Assembly: GCA_033439685.1 (NCBI GenBank)
Contig: JAUEDM010000001.1
Span: 5,766,001 to 5,830,000, forward strand
DNA length: 64,000 nucleotides
Source: Apodospora peruviana
Lineage: Eukaryota > Ascomycota > Sordariomycetes > Sordariales > Lasiosphaeriaceae
Direction of reading: 5' to 3'
Positions 48,647 to 64,000 of the stretch are shown here, piece after piece; positions within the stretch are counted from its first letter, which is position 1, and every line of letters begins with the position of its first letter. Both the position numbers and the translations under genes were made by a program. A model generated the notes under the pieces. That model did no database searches. It was given only the letters and a program-made list of their open reading frames with translations, and was not told the DNA's origin.

Positions 48647-50168
48647 AAGACCCAACGCTTTCAACAGGATAACAGCAGAACAGTGACTCCAGCTTTGTTG
48701 GTGGTCAAATTGAAAGGGAGAAGAGTCTGGCGCGCCCATATTTCAATGCTTATGGCATCCGGTTCCTTCGGGCCTGTCACCAACGGCATGTTGGCTTATG
48801 GACGGGCGGCCAACGCGCGGAAGAAGACAGCCCTGTGCCTACCTAGCGCTCTGTACCAAAATACGCATATGTTTACGTACCCAATACCCAGATAATATAA
48901 TAAGGATAGCGAATGAAGACTCGATTCTTTGGCGGTTTGGACATTGCCTACCAACGGCTGGAGGTCTGTAGTCATCTTTGGGAATGCTTTTGGTTCATAA
49001 AAGAGCGTGTCGTTCAGAGGCTCCGTGAGAAGACCTGATCCTGTAAGATTTTTATCGACGCATCTCGACGGGCACGTTAGTGGCTCGGTGATGGACGGGA
49101 GATCTTGCTCAACGCGGCATTCTCAGCAAATCCCATCTGGTGATTTGACGTGATCTTGAACTCTTAACAATCCTCCAACTTTATCATTGCTTCGCCTCAG
49201 TTCTCAGCTGCAAAGAGTCCATGTTAACTCCGGGCGGTAAAGGTCACTTGTGTAAAATGAAAATGAGAATTTTCGGCGTTTAAAAGACTTTAAGCGGTAT
49301 GTACCGGTATCTTATTACCGTACTAAGGCGCTTTGAAACCGACCATGCGACAAAAGGTCTTGCTCCAACTCCCTTTTCGGTACAGACTCCCAACGCCCTA
49401 TAAAACTCCGTACGCGTTGGAGTTTTGGGAGGGGGCTGATGGTGCCGGAAGTGGTACCGGCCGCATCCGTTGTGCTTATTTAGCTGTGATTGAATCCCGC
49501 CGGCCGCCTCATCTTTGACTTTCTACTCCTTTACACGGCCGGGCCTGTTTTATACCAACAAACGGAAAGAATCATTCAATTCAAAGTTGATGAGCAAGAA
49601 TTGACGAGGGCGCAATTTTCTCATTTATCCCGTCTAGGCATCTGTGTCCTCTTGCGTTTTTCCAAATCATTTGTAGTGGGCTTTCCGAGATTTGCTGCTG
49701 CAACCTGGAACTTAATGTCCGCGTTCTGAAACCGACTCCTGGTGTCTCCGACCCTCGCAACTTAGTTTCAGATCGCGACGACAAAGACTGCACTGACTGA
49801 CCTCCAGACTTCACTGCCGCCACTGTGCGACTCGTCTCATTTCTGGTTTGCCCTGTCTCTAATTCTCTCTCTCTCTCTCTCTTTCTCTTTTCTCTTATCC
49901 CCTTTCGTCGTCTAATAATCAGTCTCTTCTTTTTTGCCGCTTGTGTGGTAGTAAGCACCTCGGTGATCTTCGGTTTCCCTTCATTTCAATACATGCGCAA
50001 GATAGGTTCTAGACGCAACACATTTTACCTTACCTACTCTTTTCTATTACATACCTTTAACCAGCTGGTCTGAACATAAAAAACTTCCTTGTATTGTGAA
50101 GCCGCTGGTTAGGACCGAGCCATAAAAATTCAACAACAAAAAATTACAAATCGTCACATATAGTCAAG
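48647..50168. other. 1.5-kb intergenic region
   Basis: 3' flank of the Asterix gene and promoter of the small secreted peptide gene. Has a long pyrimidine tract with a CT repeat (49864-49881) about 290 bp before ATG 50169. No gene seen. Confidence 0.5.
49864..49881 (+). repeat. CT dinucleotide repeat in a pyrimidine tract
   Basis: TC/CT run of about 18 bp inside a longer C+T-rich segment (49855-49930), a common feature of fungal promoters and 5' leaders. Confidence 0.75.
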
Positions 50169-50420
50169 ATGAAGCTTACCATGCTCTTCGTGTCGCTGTG
50201 CGTCTCGCTCGTCAGTGCCGGCGTCGTCATCACACCCATCAGGCAAGAGCAGGTCGTTGTCAAGAACGACGACGACTGTTTCTTTGGCGTCACAACTCCT
50301 CAGGGATGCGGGTGAGTTAACACATATCCAGCTTTGGCAATTCTTCAAAGTTCCAAGCAAGCGTGGTTTTGCTAACACACTGCTCGTTTGCAACCGGAAT
50401 TTAGTCCTCTTCGAACGTGA
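50169..50420 (+). CDS. Small secreted Cys-containing peptide, 52 aa
   Basis: Exons 50169-50311 and 50405-50420. MKLTMLFVSLCVSLVSAG is a clear signal peptide; the mature part is about 34 residues, ending DDDCFFGVTTPQGCGPLRT with two Cys. The 93-bp intron has a GTGAGT donor, a GCTAAC branch site and a TTTAG acceptor. Without it the frame stops immediately after GCG, so the second exon adds five codons. This size and architecture is typical of fungal small secreted proteins, some of which are candidate effectors; function is unknown. The start has a good context and no competing upstream ATG in frame. Confidence 0.62.
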
Positions 50421-51008
50421 TCTCGATCCCGTATCTCTCGCAATGGAAGCCGACAAGTGTCCTTCAGAAGTTCGACAATGGCAATGAGTTGGACTCATAG
50501 TCGAGCTCCTTCAGTTTGTCGTGCAGCGCCCGTCGACTTTGAAAAAGTGTTAGGATATCCTTGGGGAACGATGGGGATAGGACGCAAATGGTGACGATGG
50601 AGCGAGTTTTCTCTACGACACAGGAAGTCGATGAGGTGGTTTTGTTCATTTAGCGTGGGAAAGAAAGGTCTCGGTCCTCGAATCAGGCCAGGACAGGAGC
50701 TTGGGTATATACCTTGATATTCTCTTCACATATACATATACACAATAATACCATTCATTATTTTTTGAAAGACGAGCGGGAAAAAAGGTCATAAATCGTC
50801 CACCTCACTCGAATATATGTACCTATGTGCATCTATGCCTATAAAGTGCTCCCAAACTCCAAAGCTTGGATATCCCGGTGTAAATCGGCACAAAATCCTA
50901 ACCAACTCCACAACCACGGACGCATGCAAAGCAAAGAAGAAGAAAAACAACTGCTATACGCTGGCTCTCTACATTCATTACAGATTCATCAAACGGCTGG
51001 CTGGGCTG
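50421..51008. other. Convergent 3' spacer
   Basis: Between the small peptide gene (+) and the aspartyl protease (-). AT-rich; nothing recognised. Confidence 0.6.
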
Positions 51009-52434
51009 TTATACCAAAACCAACGCCGCCACCAGTAGAGCAACAACACCACTTCCCCAGACCGAAGATCGCCCACCACCAGCAGCAGCGTTCTTGTTAG
51101 TAGCAGCAGCACCGCCATCACATTCGCCCTTGAACCCGGCCGCGCCAGAGGCAGGAATAGCCTGCTCGTTCTGTCCGCAATTCACAAACGGCGCCATGGA
51201 TATCGTCTTGGTCGTCTGGTCAAAGACGACATACACGGCGCGCATGAAGGTATCACCCAGGATCGCATCCACGCCAGAGCCAGCGTCCATGGGCAGCGCA
51301 CCAAGCACGCAGTTCTGCGCGTCGAGCTGCAGTATAAACTCGCCCACGGGCACTTTCACGACGGTACCGTTACCAAAATCGAAGTCGAGCGTGCTGCTGC
51401 TATCCAAAAGCGAGCAGGGCGCCATGTAGATCTGCTGCGACCTGATGAAGCTCGCGCCGAGGTCTTGGGCCATGGCGCTGAGCACTTTCGGAGGCAAGTA
51501 GCTGAGCGACGAGCCGCTGTCGAGCACGATGACGAAATCGCTGCTCAGACCGCCATACGCCTTGCCCCCGCCGCGGCTGATCGAGTCGAGCTGGAGATAG
51601 TACCGCTCGACGTCGCCACGGAACTGCGGTCCCAGGATCGCGTTGGTCATGAGCGGGCCGGCAAACTTTTTGGTGTCGACGCCGCCGAAGATGGCGACGC
51701 CGCCATTGTCGGAATCGGCACTCCCCAAAGCGATGCTGAAGGCCTTGCTGTTTGTGACTTTTTGCTCCTGCATGATGTCGATGAAGTTGCTGTAGTCAAG
51801 ATTGGCGTCGCGGCCGAACGCGAGACCGACGATGCCCTCGTTGAGCTCCGAGCTCGCCGTCGCGACGCCGAACTGCACGTCCTTGAGCGTGATGTCGCTG
51901 CCCGGAAGCGCCATGTCATCCTTGACGTAGTCGATCGACACGTTGCCCTTGCCGTACGGGATCGAGTTGCTGCTCGCGCCGACGATGCCCGCGGTCGAGC
52001 CGGTTTTCGAGTTCTGGATGTTGTAGAAACCGTCGCTGGTGCACTCCTGCACCTGGTCCCTCGTCAGGCTCGGGTCGTTGCAGTCGGGGTTCACCCATAG
52101 CTCGTCGGAGCCCGTGTCGATGGCGACCTTGACTGACTGACCGGGTGTTCCGATGCTGACTATTTCCCGGGAGAGACCTGGTCAGTAACTCTGATGATGA
52201 TACTAGTTATTTGGAGGAAAACTCACGTTCTATGAGGTAGCTAATGGCCGAGACATTGAACAGCGGGACCGACGAGTCCTCCTGTCGCTTCACTACCGAC
52301 CGCACACGACGGGAGTGCTCGATGGGGAACGATAGGAACCCAGGTCCTTCATGTCTGCTGGGCACAGACAGGCCAGCGCACACGCTGGCGAGCCCCGCCA
52401 GCAGCGGTAATAGTATCGATAACCTAGTGGTCAT
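51009..52434 (-). CDS. Secreted aspartyl protease, yapsin/candidapepsin-like, probable GPI anchor
   Basis: Minus-strand exons 52434-52227 and 52177-51009; 458 aa. Signal peptide (MTTRLSILLPLLAGLASVCA), a propeptide with a Kex2-type site (SRRVRSVVKR), then the pepsin fold. First catalytic motif VAIDTGSDELWV at about residue 90, second FVIVLDSGSSLSYLPP at about 289. The C-terminus is Ser/Ala/Gly-rich and ends in a hydrophobic stretch (GSGVVALLVAALVLV), as in GPI-anchored yapsins. The 49-bp intron (GTGAGT...CTGACCAG) splits an Arg codon. It likely processes cell-wall or secreted proteins at the surface. Both Asp residues are intact. Confidence 0.92.
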
Positions 52435-54332
52435 TTTTGCCTTTTATGTATCTGTGGTTTTGTAAACTATTGTTGGACGCAACAACAGTATGTAATAAAT
52501 CGAAAAGACAACAGCCTGCCCAGACAAACAAAAAGACAGCAAGTCGCAGTGGGGGAAAACCGGCAAAAGGAGAAGGGATTAAATCTGTATTTTTATTCAG
52601 CCGACGTTTTCTTTGTAAGGTGAAGTAGGAAAGAGTTATGAAACCACCGACGATCTCTCGGCCGGCTTTTACTACGTATTTGAAAAAGAGCAAAGAGACA
52701 GCCTTCCAGTCCCCTGGCAGCCTGTCTACCAGCGGCTCTTGTTCGGGATGTGACATACGTAATGCTGGGCGGCTGTGTATGTGTGGCCACTGGCAAACTG
52801 ACAAAGTTCAAACAGCTGCCAACCTTTTCCAACTTCCACCTTTGTTGTGCGGTGTGTGGCGGTCATCTTTGTGTGTCTCACGTACACGCAACATCTGAAG
52901 GGTGGCGGTCGTGGCGAAGCCCAAAAGTCGTGAACGACCTGGAGTTACGTGTAATTACGTACCTGGGTATCCGTACCTCAGCTGAGTTGTAAGGGCGGGA
53001 ATACCAGAGTAACTTTGGAATCCGTGAGTTGTGGCCGCAACACGCTCCCGGCAGCGCTTTACCCGGGCGACTCTGCGTCGTGTTTGTGTGAGCGCTGAGT
53101 GAGAGACCTGGCGGGGGATCTCACAGTCTAACGCTTCACTGGTTTGCGGCTGCTATCTCTCTTTCGCGAGCAGCCATACTCGAGAATCCCAATATCCCGT
53201 GAACAGACGACCCTTCCTAATATGACGACTCTTCCAGGTTATTAGTTGAACAATGTGCATGTGAAGGAAACACAGTTCTGACAAGTCTGACAGTGCACTG
53301 ACAGCCACTGGAACGGCTCATCGCCAAGCCGACGATCTCCCCCACAATCTTGGCGCCTTGGTGCTTGGCAAAGGCTTGAATTGGGAATTGAGAATTCAAT
53401 CCGGGGCCGTGCTGCGGCGTTTGGGTTTGGCTGGAAGGGAGGCCCTCATCTTTGCGACAACTGAAGCGGCCGCCATTTTTCAGGGCAACCTCACCTTCCT
53501 TTGCGGCCTCCTGTTTAATCTGGCCAGACTGTCTGGTGGTGAAGCTTGTTTGTTGTCTGTGCATGACTCGGGGGTTGAACGGGAGTGGCGCATTTCGTTT
53601 GAGACTTAAGCAGACGAAACACCGGAAATAACCCGTAGTGAAAGGTTCGAAAGAGAAGAATGCGACAGAAAAGATCACATATGTATCCCTTACTTGTATA
53701 ACATAGTTTAGGGTCGAGAAGTAACTCCGAGTCGACGTCGAATCAAGGTTATCTAGGTTGATCGGGGTATCTTAAGCCGTTAGTTCGCCCTTGAACTACA
53801 ATATGTCAAGGTCAGATGAAGGACGCTTGTAAAGTTAAACGGTTGACTGGCATTTTTAGCGGATAATACAAGATAACAGACATCAAAGCCAGTCTGTGAT
53901 ACGGCATACTTATTTAACCATGATCCCACAAATGCCAACCTGAGGTAATGCAATGCCGATGCAGAAACAACAATGTACCAAATTGCTAAATCCCCAGCAT
54001 GCAAAAGCCTGACCATGAAAATGACATATACTGTGAGAGTGTCCCCGAGATGAGAACCGAAGCAAAGACAACAACTTATCTGATTGAAGCATGCCCGTCA
54101 AAAACTCCATCACCAAGCAATGCAGATGCAAAGTACCCGTCATGCCATTATGCAAGAAAAAAAGAAAAGAAACACCATCACAAACCATTACCTCATAACC
54201 TCGTTCTCATCCGATTCCCATCCGAACACTGCAGAGCCAGCGCCGGTCCATCATGAAAATAAACATTGCCTAGTAGTGCGAGAGAGTTGATGGAAGGCCG
54301 CTGCTCTGTAACTGCCCCATTCCTCTTTTCTC
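52435..54332. other. 1.9-kb intergenic region
   Basis: 5' flank of the protease and 3' flank of the PQ-loop gene. Unsupported short frames only; no repeats of note. Confidence 0.5.
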
Positions 54333-55497
54333 TCATTCGGCTGCTTCTTCTTCACTTGCGGCCAACTTCGCCTGGCGGTTCGGGGAGTAGAGCCGGAACT
54401 GGACAAAGATAACAAGGTCTTCCACCATGGTTCCGAGCGATCCCAAAAGCCAGGGCAGTGCCCTGATGAAATAGTCGCGCTCCTGGGAGTACGCCATCAC
54501 ACTTGCACCGTAGGTGAAGTTGCCGGTGAGCGAGAGCAGGAAAAAAAGCAGGGCGAGACCCTCGCAGGACTTTTCTTGGTAATTCTTGATGATTTGCGGG
54601 ATGCGGGCACTGTCTTCGATATTAGCGCACTGGGCCAATATCTTCTTCATTCTCGGCCATCATTCGTCTACATACCACAAGTAGCACAGGGCACTAAAGT
54701 ATCCGAGTACCATGCCAATTATGGCCACGGGCTCCGCAGCCACATCGCCGTCTCCCACGTCGGGAAGCCCGTCCGCAGAATCCCAAGCACCCATCTTGTA
54801 GCTGACGAACCACCCAGCAGCGCCGACAACCCAGACAGCAATCAGGCTCAGTGTATTATGCAGCCATGGGTTGCTGTCCGGGGTGTCATCCTCGCCGGTG
54901 ATGATGCGTGTCAGGGGATCGAGGTTGCTTTCTCTGCGTCGCACAGAGTGTCGTCGGTGTGAGCCCGGGAGACCAATGGACTCGCTGCGCCGGCGGGCGC
55001 GGCGGAGCAAGGGCTCGTTCTCCGAGGAGTCGGACACGGCCGTGGCGTCGGTGTCCTCGGTCGCCGTGGACGACTGGCGCCTGCTATGGCGCTCGTGGCG
55101 GGACCGGCGACGGGAGTTGATGGTGTTGTAGTAGGAGCATTGGGTTATAAGGACGAGGTCGGCGAAGCAGAAGTAGCAGGCGAGGGCAATGGCTGTGGGT
55201 GCGAGGCTCGTCCATAGGGCTCCTGAGAGATTCGCAATGTCCCCCAAGAGCCAAATAAAGAGGAACTTCATAGATAAGGCATCCGCGCTCTTGGCTTTGT
55301 AGTTTGTGATAAGCTGTGGAAGCTGTAGGCAAAGATAGGTTAGCAATCGCCCGAGAACTATTGCGCACGCAAACACTCACCAGTAGACATATCCATGCTG
55401 TTAAGCTGACGCTCCCAAATATGCCGGAGAGCGCCTCGCCCGCATTGGGCGACTTGACCATCGCATCTGCAGCGGTGGCGGCGTTAAGAGCCGCCAT
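54333..55497 (-). CDS. PQ-loop vacuolar amino-acid transporter (Ypq1/Rtc2 family)
   Basis: Minus-strand exons 55497-55381, 55322-54676 and 54609-54333; 346 aa. Seven hydrophobic segments and two PQ-loop motifs: LLLPQLITNYKAKSADALS near the N-terminus and ARIPQIIKNYQEKSCEGLAL near the C-terminus. The middle cytosolic loop is Arg/Ser-rich with acidic SSENEPLL. Yeast Ypq1-3 export lysine/arginine from the vacuole and the family includes human PQLC2; substrate here is inferred. Introns of 58 and 66 bp; the second joins CYL to CARIPQI. Confidence 0.9.
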
Positions 55498-56686
55498 GGT
55501 GGATTCCTGGAGCTACCTTGGAGCTGGAGTTGGAAGTTAAGAAGATAGTCAAAGACAATCAATGAGGCCGATAGGTCTGCTCAAATATAACGACCGCAAA
55601 CGACCACAGCAAACGTGTCAGGTGGATGTTGTTCAAACTCGTGGTTGGCGTTGGCGTGACTGTGAGAGAGTCAGCAGGGCTTGTTATCGCAAAGCCGCCG
55701 CTCGCCGCAGATCTGAAATGATAAGGAAGAATGCGGCCACCGGTTTCCAGATCTGGCATAGCTACCTTACCCTGCCACCTTACCAAGCTGCCCCACGGAC
55801 GCCTTTCACTTGGCCGATTCACTGACAGATGAGTGGCAGCACCTGCTCTCCGCCATTGCGTCGCAGTACAGTCCCTGCAGCTAGGTGCCTTAATGTAGCT
55901 GAAGAACTGCAAACAACTTGAAGAGACCAGATACATTCAGTCAAGCACTCGCGATTAAGGAGGACATTGGTACCCTTCAACGAGGTTGCAGCCCACCTTC
56001 CCCAGAGGCACCCCGCCAAATATTATCCGCTGTAGTGCCGTACGGATGTACGCTTGCCTGTTTGGCGGGACGGGAAATGCGTGGGGAACGGGCAAAACCG
56101 GGGCGGGCAGTTTGAGTCAGAGGGATCTTGGAAGCAGCCCAGGCACTGGAGGCAGCTACAGGTGTCAGGCTAGGTAGGTACTTATAGAGGAAAGTCAGAT
56201 CAGTCAGTGCCTTCAGTTTGAATCCCCAGACGTCGACATCTACAATACAAGAAGCTGAAGTGATAAATAACGAGATCAAGTCCAGAGCCAGCATTGATCT
56301 CGATATCGGTAGGTACCTAGTTGAGTGAACTGCACTACGATATTTCAGTCGTCCACGCAGGGTTTCCATTAACACGCTGATCCCTGCTTTATTCGCCGAC
56401 AGCGCGTTTCTGTGTCAACTCCGCGTCTCCGCCAGACCTGGCGGCTGATGCCGCGCTCGCAGCCTTATGCTTGTTTGACCTGACGACCCAGCTGATCCAG
56501 TCATTTGTTGCCAGTCACCGGATACGGAGCCGTAGATACCAACATCTGGACTGGAGTGTATTTGTTTTTTGGAAATCATCTTTCTCATCCCAAAACAATT
56601 ATTTTTGTAAAATAATTCACTTCACTTCACTTTGTCTTGTTCCTGAGCAAGTCCGCTTAACCAAAGCGCTACCAAAAGAGCAGCAG
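55498..56686. other. 1.2-kb divergent intergenic region
   Basis: Between the PQ-loop gene (-) and the nuclease gene (+). No supported gene or element. Confidence 0.5.
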
Positions 56687-57816
56687 ATGAAGCTATCACC
56701 ACTTATATCTGGGCTGGCGGCCTTACCTATGGGGGCATTGGCCTGGGGTGGTAAGTGTTTTTTTTAAAAAAAAAACCAACATTTTCCCGTCTCAATTTGT
56801 TTTTATCTTCATCTGATCAGAATTGCGTTGAAACCACCTACTTGAGTCGGGCTAAACCAAAATACTTAGGATTCGGACACATCACGGTGGCATATGTCGC
56901 GAGCAACTTCGTCTCAAGTGAGACCTCGGCTTACTTCCAGAACCTGCTGCGAAACCACACTCAAGACTATCTCTCCGGCGTCGCGACCTGGGCCGACTCG
57001 GTCCGGTACACCAAATGGGGCCACTTCTCGGGACCGCTGCACTACATCGACGCCAAGGACTCGCCCCCGACGTACTGCGGCATCGTCTACGAGCGCGACT
57101 GCAAGCAGGAGGGCTGCGTGGTCTCGGCGATCCAGAACTACACGTCCCAGCTGCTGGACCCGGAGCTGCACGAGTCGGCCCGCCTGATCGCGGCCAAGTT
57201 CATCATCCATTTCGTCGGCGACATCCACCAGCCGCTGCACACCGAGGACGTCGCCAAGGGAGGCAACGGTATACTCGTCAAGTTTGACGACGTCAAGCTG
57301 AACCTGCACCACGTCTGGGACACAAGCATCGCTGAGAAGCTTGTGTCGGGCGGCCGCGTCAGCAGGCAGCCGTATGGCGAGGCCAAACGCTGGGCCGACG
57401 CGCTGACAGCGGAGATCAATGACGGCAAGTTCAACGTCTCCAGCCGAAGCTGGCTGGAGGGCGTCGACCTTGCCGATCCTATTGCCACGGCTTTGCGGTG
57501 GGCCATTGAAGGAAACGAACATGTCTGCACGACAGGTAAGCGGCGTTACCGTTCCTCTCATCTCATCTCATCTTCGTCCTATCATTCAATTAGTGGACTG
57601 ACTTTTTAATTTGTTTCCCACACAGTACTCCCTCGAGGCCCGGACGAAATCAGGAACCAGGAGCTTGGAGGAGGCACAGAGTATCTGCTCAAGGCCGCGC
57701 CTGTGGTCGAGCTCCAGATCGCAAAGGCCGGCTACCGGTTGGCAGCCTGGCTGAATCTGATTGCGGCTGCTATAGCCAAGAGCGAGCGGGAACACTCCAC
57801 GGCAGGCGACTTGTAG
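56687..57816 (+). CDS. Secreted S1/P1-type zinc nuclease
   Basis: Exons 56687-56750, 56870-57535 and 57626-57816; 306 aa. A signal peptide ends at ALA, so the mature protein would start at the Trp of WGGFGH, which ligates zinc in this family. Other ligand motifs are in place: WADSVRY, WGHFSGPLHYIDA, HFVGDIHQPLHTED and LNLHHVWDTSI. Conserved Cys occur in CGIVYERDCKQEGC. It degrades single-stranded DNA and RNA outside the cell. The first intron (119 bp) contains T8 and A9 runs; its acceptor at 56868-56869 was chosen because it restores the GFGHITVAYVA block. Confidence 0.93.
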
Positions 57817-62581
<4,765 letters not shown>

Positions 62582-64000
62582 ATGTTGATGAAAAACACAT
62601 TGGCCGCCCTCGTGGGTGTGGCCTTGGTTGCGGAAGCGGCTACTGTTCATCAGTATAGATCTCCCATCGGCCTTGTGAGGCGACAGGGCAAAAATCAGGG
62701 CAACCAGGGGAATCAGGGTAACCAGGGGAATCAAGGCAACCAGGGGAATCAAGGCAACCAGGGGAATCAAGGCAACCAGGGGAATCAAGGCAACCAAGGG
62801 AATCAAGGCAACCAGGGGAACCAGGGGAACCAGGCACAGGGCAACGATGCCAGCGTGACATGCTTGGCCGCGAACGCCCTCCAAACCGGCTCACAGCAGA
62901 CCGGCCAGAATGGAGCTGTTGCTGCTGACGGTCAGGTCAACTCGGACGTGTATGTCTCACTCACTCTACCCGCGCTCACAGCATTTGCTAACTGATTTCA
63001 AGTGACCAAGCCAATTTCATCAACTTCTGCGCTGGAAAGACCCTGACTAACGGTCTGCAAATCAAAGAAGGGTCCTGCAACGGTATCCGTAAGTTAATTA
63101 CCATCACCCCATATCTACTTCGACTGACTCTTGCCAGCGATGGGTGAAATCCCCAGCACCCAAAACATGGTCTCCACCGTGGTTATAAGCCCCAAGAACT
63201 TCGATGTGATCCCGCCCAATCAGACCTTCAATATCACCGTGAACGTTGCCAACATGCAGCTTGGAGCTTTCACCAATGCAACAAGCACATACTACACCGC
63301 GCCTCAGAAGCTGAACGGTGGAGGCCAGATCATCGGCCACACCCACGTGACGGTCCAGGATACCGGCAACAGCCTTAACCCGGAGCAGCCCCTTGATGCC
63401 ACCCAGTTCGCTTTCTTCAAGGGCATCAACGACGCCGGAAACGGCCAGGGTCTCCTTACGACCGCTGTCACCGGAGGTCTTCCCGAGGGCAACTTCCGTG
63501 TCTGCACCATGTCCAGCGCTTCCAACCATCAGCCAGTCCTGATGCCTGTTGCCCAGAGAGGATCGCAAGAGGATTGCCGTTACTTCTCCGTCTCCAACAA
63601 TGCCAACCAAAACGCCGGCGCTGGCCAGGCCAACCAAGGCAATCAGGGTAACCAGGGCAATCAGGGTAATGCCAATGCTGGCCAGGGTAACGCCAACGCC
63701 GGCAATCAGGGTAATGCCAACGCAGGCCAGGACAACGCCAACGCCGGCAACCAGGGCAATGCCAACGCAGGCCAGGGCAATGCCAACGCAGGCCAGGACA
63801 ACGCCAACGCCGGCAACCAGGGTAATGCCAACGGTGGTGGCGGCGGAAAGGGAAAGGGCAACGCCAATCAAGGCAACGCCAACCAAGGCAACGCCAACCA
63901 AGGCAACCAGGCCAACGCCGACGCCAACGCTAATCAAGGCGATGCTGCCCAGGCGGGACAAGATAACGCCCAGGCTGGAGGAAACGCAAACGCAAACGCA
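62582..64000 (+). CDS. Egh16H/GAS-family surface protein with Asn/Gln/Gly repeats, 3' partial
   Basis: Exons 62582-62949, 63003-63088 and 63138->64000, open at the right edge. Signal peptide (MLMKNTLAALVGVALVAEA), a possible Kex2 site (VRRQ), an N-terminal GNQGNQ repeat block, then the Egh16-like domain: DASVTCLAANALQTGSQQTG, NFINFCAGKTLTNGLQIKEG, SCNGIPMGEIPSTQNMVSTV, GGGQIIGHTHVTVQ, LPEGNFRVCTMSSASNHQPV and DCRYFSV. A long NANAGQGN/NQGN tail follows to the edge. Family members include powdery-mildew Egh16 and Magnaporthe GAS1/GAS2 (MAS3/MAS1), expressed during appressorium formation. Introns are 53 bp (GTATGT) and 49 bp (GTAAGT). Role in this organism is inferred. Confidence 0.88.
62692..62840 (+). 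repeat. 18-bp coding tandem repeat (GNQGNQ)
   Basis: About eight units of GGCAACCAGGGGAATCAA with third-base variants, lying between the signal peptide and the conserved domain of the Egh16H-family gene. It translates to continuous Gly-Asn-Gln. Confidence 0.9.
63620..64000 (+). repeat. Coding NANAGQGN/NQGN repeat region, continues past edge
   Basis: Degenerate repeats of GGCCAGGGCAATGCCAACGC type, with longer units (for example 63721-63770 resembling 63781-63830), encoding Asn/Ala/Gly/Gln in the C-terminal tail of the Egh16H-family protein. Confidence 0.85.

Noticed and set aside
53217..53678. 153-codon minus-strand ORF
   Set aside because: No signal peptide, domain or splice context. Lies in a long AT-rich intergenic region.
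63104..63961. 285-codon minus-strand Val/Gly/Ala-rich ORF
   Set aside because: Shadow of the Egh16H-family coding repeats on the plus strand, which has conserved domain motifs and introns.

Overview
The window is nuclear DNA from a filamentous ascomycete, most likely a Sordariomycete. The evidence is short introns (about 48-165 bp) with GT(A/G)NGT donors and CTAAC/CTGAC branch sites, fungal-specific families (Rom2-type RhoGEF with a CNH domain, Egh16H/GAS-type surface protein, WSC proteins, complex I 9.5 kDa subunit, V-ATPase c' subunit), and wide intergenic regions with microsatellites. I could splice sixteen genes into complete or edge-truncated frames. Two further loci are decayed. No tRNA, rRNA, CRISPR array or intact transposon was recognised.

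Layout. 1-16 kb: 3' part of a BEACH-WD40 gene (+), complex I 9.5 kDa subunit (-), the OST subunit Wbp1 (+), the splicing factor Isy1 (+) and a secreted metallophosphoesterase (-). 16-19.3 kb: a Ser/Ala-rich secreted protein gene with a premature stop and several frame changes. 20.5-29 kb: Rom2 RhoGEF (-), V-ATPase c' (+) and an unnamed 245-aa protein (-). 31.2-34.6 kb: a three-WSC-domain surface protein gene broken by at least six lesions. 34.9-45.9 kb: secreted FAD/ALO oxidoreductase (-), membrane-anchored cupredoxin-like Ser-rich protein (-) and Mediator Med12 (-). 48-58 kb: Asterix/UPF0139 (+), a 52-aa secreted peptide (+), GPI-type aspartyl protease (-), PQ-loop vacuolar transporter (-) and S1/P1 nuclease (+). 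57.8-62.6 kb: a gene-free stretch carrying a 419-bp CAG/CAA array. 62.6 kb to the end: an Egh16H-family gene with Asn/Gln/Gly repeats, cut by the window edge.

The genes do not form one pathway. Housekeeping functions (glycosylation, splicing, Mediator, V-ATPase, complex I, ER membrane protein biogenesis) alternate with genes for the cell surface or secretome. Rom2, WSC proteins, GPI aspartyl proteases and OST all bear on cell-wall integrity in fungi, but nothing here shows co-regulation. The most unusual observation is that both long Ser-rich surface-protein loci are decayed while every neighbouring gene has an intact frame. Each decayed locus carries a long antisense ORF that codon geometry explains.
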